From positions 1 to 5,200 of the forward strand of contig CAIVEA010000342.1 in the NCBI GenBank assembly GCA_903904765.1: 5,200 nucleotides of DNA, written 5' to 3'. The translations under genes were made by a program, and so were the position numbers. Below the pieces are notes generated by a model, which was not told the DNA's origin, did not search any database, and saw only the letters and a list, made by a program, of their open reading frames with translations. This DNA comes from an uncultured Chloroflexota bacterium. Lineage in GTDB: Bacteria; Chloroflexota; Anaerolineae; Aggregatilineales; Phototrophicaceae. Below, piece after piece: positions 4,653 through 5,200 of this stretch (the first letter of the stretch is position 1; each line of letters starts with the position of its first letter).

Positions 4653-5200
4653 ATGCTTCGAAAAGTGTTGCTGGTCGTTGTGCTGTTCGTGCTGGGCGCT
4701 CTGATTGTTCTGCCCGCCGCCGCACAGGACGAATTCGTGTTTGGTCTGGTTATGGTCGGTTTTAAGGACGACAAGGGCTGGAGCCAAGCACATTATGAAG
4801 GTGCTGTGTATGCACAGCAGCAGGTCCCGGGTTCGAAACTGGTTTATGTCGAGAACATCAATGCGGGCAACACCGAAGTCACCTTCGAGGCGGCTGTGGA
4901 TGAACTGGTGGCGCAGGGCGCTCAGTTGATTATCACCTCGTCGGATGAATTTGAAGAAGATAGCGCGAAGGCCGCTGTTGCTTACCCCGATGTCACATTC
5001 GTGAACATTTCGGGCGATGATGCGTATGCGGGTACGGCTCCTGCCAATCTGGGCAACCTGATGGGCGCGATGGAATGGGGCAAGATGATTGCCGGTTGCG
5101 CCGCTGCTCTGGCGACCAATTCAGGCAAGATCAGCTACCTCGGCCCGTTGATTAACGACGAAACCCGCCGCCTCGTCTCCTCGGCCTATCTGGGCGCGAA
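4653..5200 (+). CDS. BMP family ABC transporter substrate-binding protein (PnrA-like), C-terminus beyond the window
   Basis: 182 codons are present and the frame is still open at the right edge. Family members are usually about 340-400 residues, so roughly half is shown. A signal peptide (basic 3-4, hydrophobic 5-21, cleavage likely after PAAA at 24) leads into FVFGLVMVGFKDDKGWSQAH (28-47), the first strand and ligand-side 'DKGWS' loop of the BMP/Med family. Then come VPGSKLVYVENIN (58-70), QLIITSSDEF (91-100), YPDVTFVNISGD (111-122), NLGNLMGAMEWGKMIAGCAA (132-151) and the highly typical YLGPLINDETRR (162-173). The family comprises periplasmic or extracellular binding proteins that deliver nucleosides, or other small ligands, to an ABC importer; permease and ATPase genes would be expected further right. 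No lipobox cysteine follows the signal peptide, unlike the lipoprotein form common in monoderm bacteria. The family assignment is firm; the ligand is not determined. Confidence 0.95.
   Translation, partial: MLRKVLLVVVLFVLGALIVLPAAAQDEFVFGLVMVGFKDDKGWSQAHYEGAVYAQQQVPGSKLVYVENINAGNTEVTFEAAVDELVAQGAQLIITSSDEFEEDSAKAAVAYPDVTFVNISGDDAYAGTAPANLGNLMGAMEWGKMIAGCAAALATNSGKISYLGPLINDETRRLVSSAYLGA

Noticed and set aside
4571..4765. Small plus-strand ORF over the promoter and start of the BMP gene
   Set aside because: It overlaps the strongly supported BMP start in another frame and resembles random translation.

Overview
The window looks like ordinary chromosomal DNA from a GC-rich bacterium, most plausibly of the phylum Chloroflexota (Anaerolineae-like). 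This rests on style rather than a marker gene: an exported protein whose mature N-terminus is a Thr/Pro/Asn 'ATNTPxPT' linker, a MacB/FtsX-type permease of a kind common there, and a BMP-family binding protein whose wording resembles homologues from that phylum. No rRNA, tRNA, CRISPR array, transposase or phage gene is visible, and nearly all the DNA is coding.

Layout. On the minus strand, read from right to left, lie three genes in the same direction. First (3287 to 1398) is a 629-aa exported protein with a Pro/Thr linker, a central FG-GAP-like calcium-loop motif and C-terminal TPR-like helices. Second (1335 to 514) is a fumarylacetoacetate-hydrolase-family enzyme with the metal-binding and catalytic residues expected of the family. 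Third (468 to the left edge) is the N-terminus of an ABC-transporter permease whose frame is broken by a stop at 37-39; a one-base shift at a run of five G reopens the frame to the window edge. The gaps (62 and 45 nt) allow co-transcription, but a good extended -10 box just before the permease suggests it may also be transcribed on its own.

On the plus strand, divergent from the TPR gene across a 131-nt shared upstream region, lies a 378-aa secreted beta-propeller protein (3419-4555). It resembles the GH43/GH130/sialidase-like glycosidase folds, is unusually rich in cysteine, and appears to lack one canonical catalytic-type Asp. After a 97-nt gap with a weak hairpin and a candidate promoter comes the start of a BMP-family (PnrA-like) ABC substrate-binding protein (4653 to beyond the right edge).

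Functional reading. Three of the five gene products carry signal peptides, none with a lipobox cysteine. The right half fits 'extracellular carbohydrate or nucleoside handling plus an ABC importer', but that link is inferred from neighbourhood only. I see no convincing new defence, mobile or RNA system. The least explained items are the cysteine-cluster propeller, the TPR/FG-GAP protein divergent to it, and the broken permease frame.
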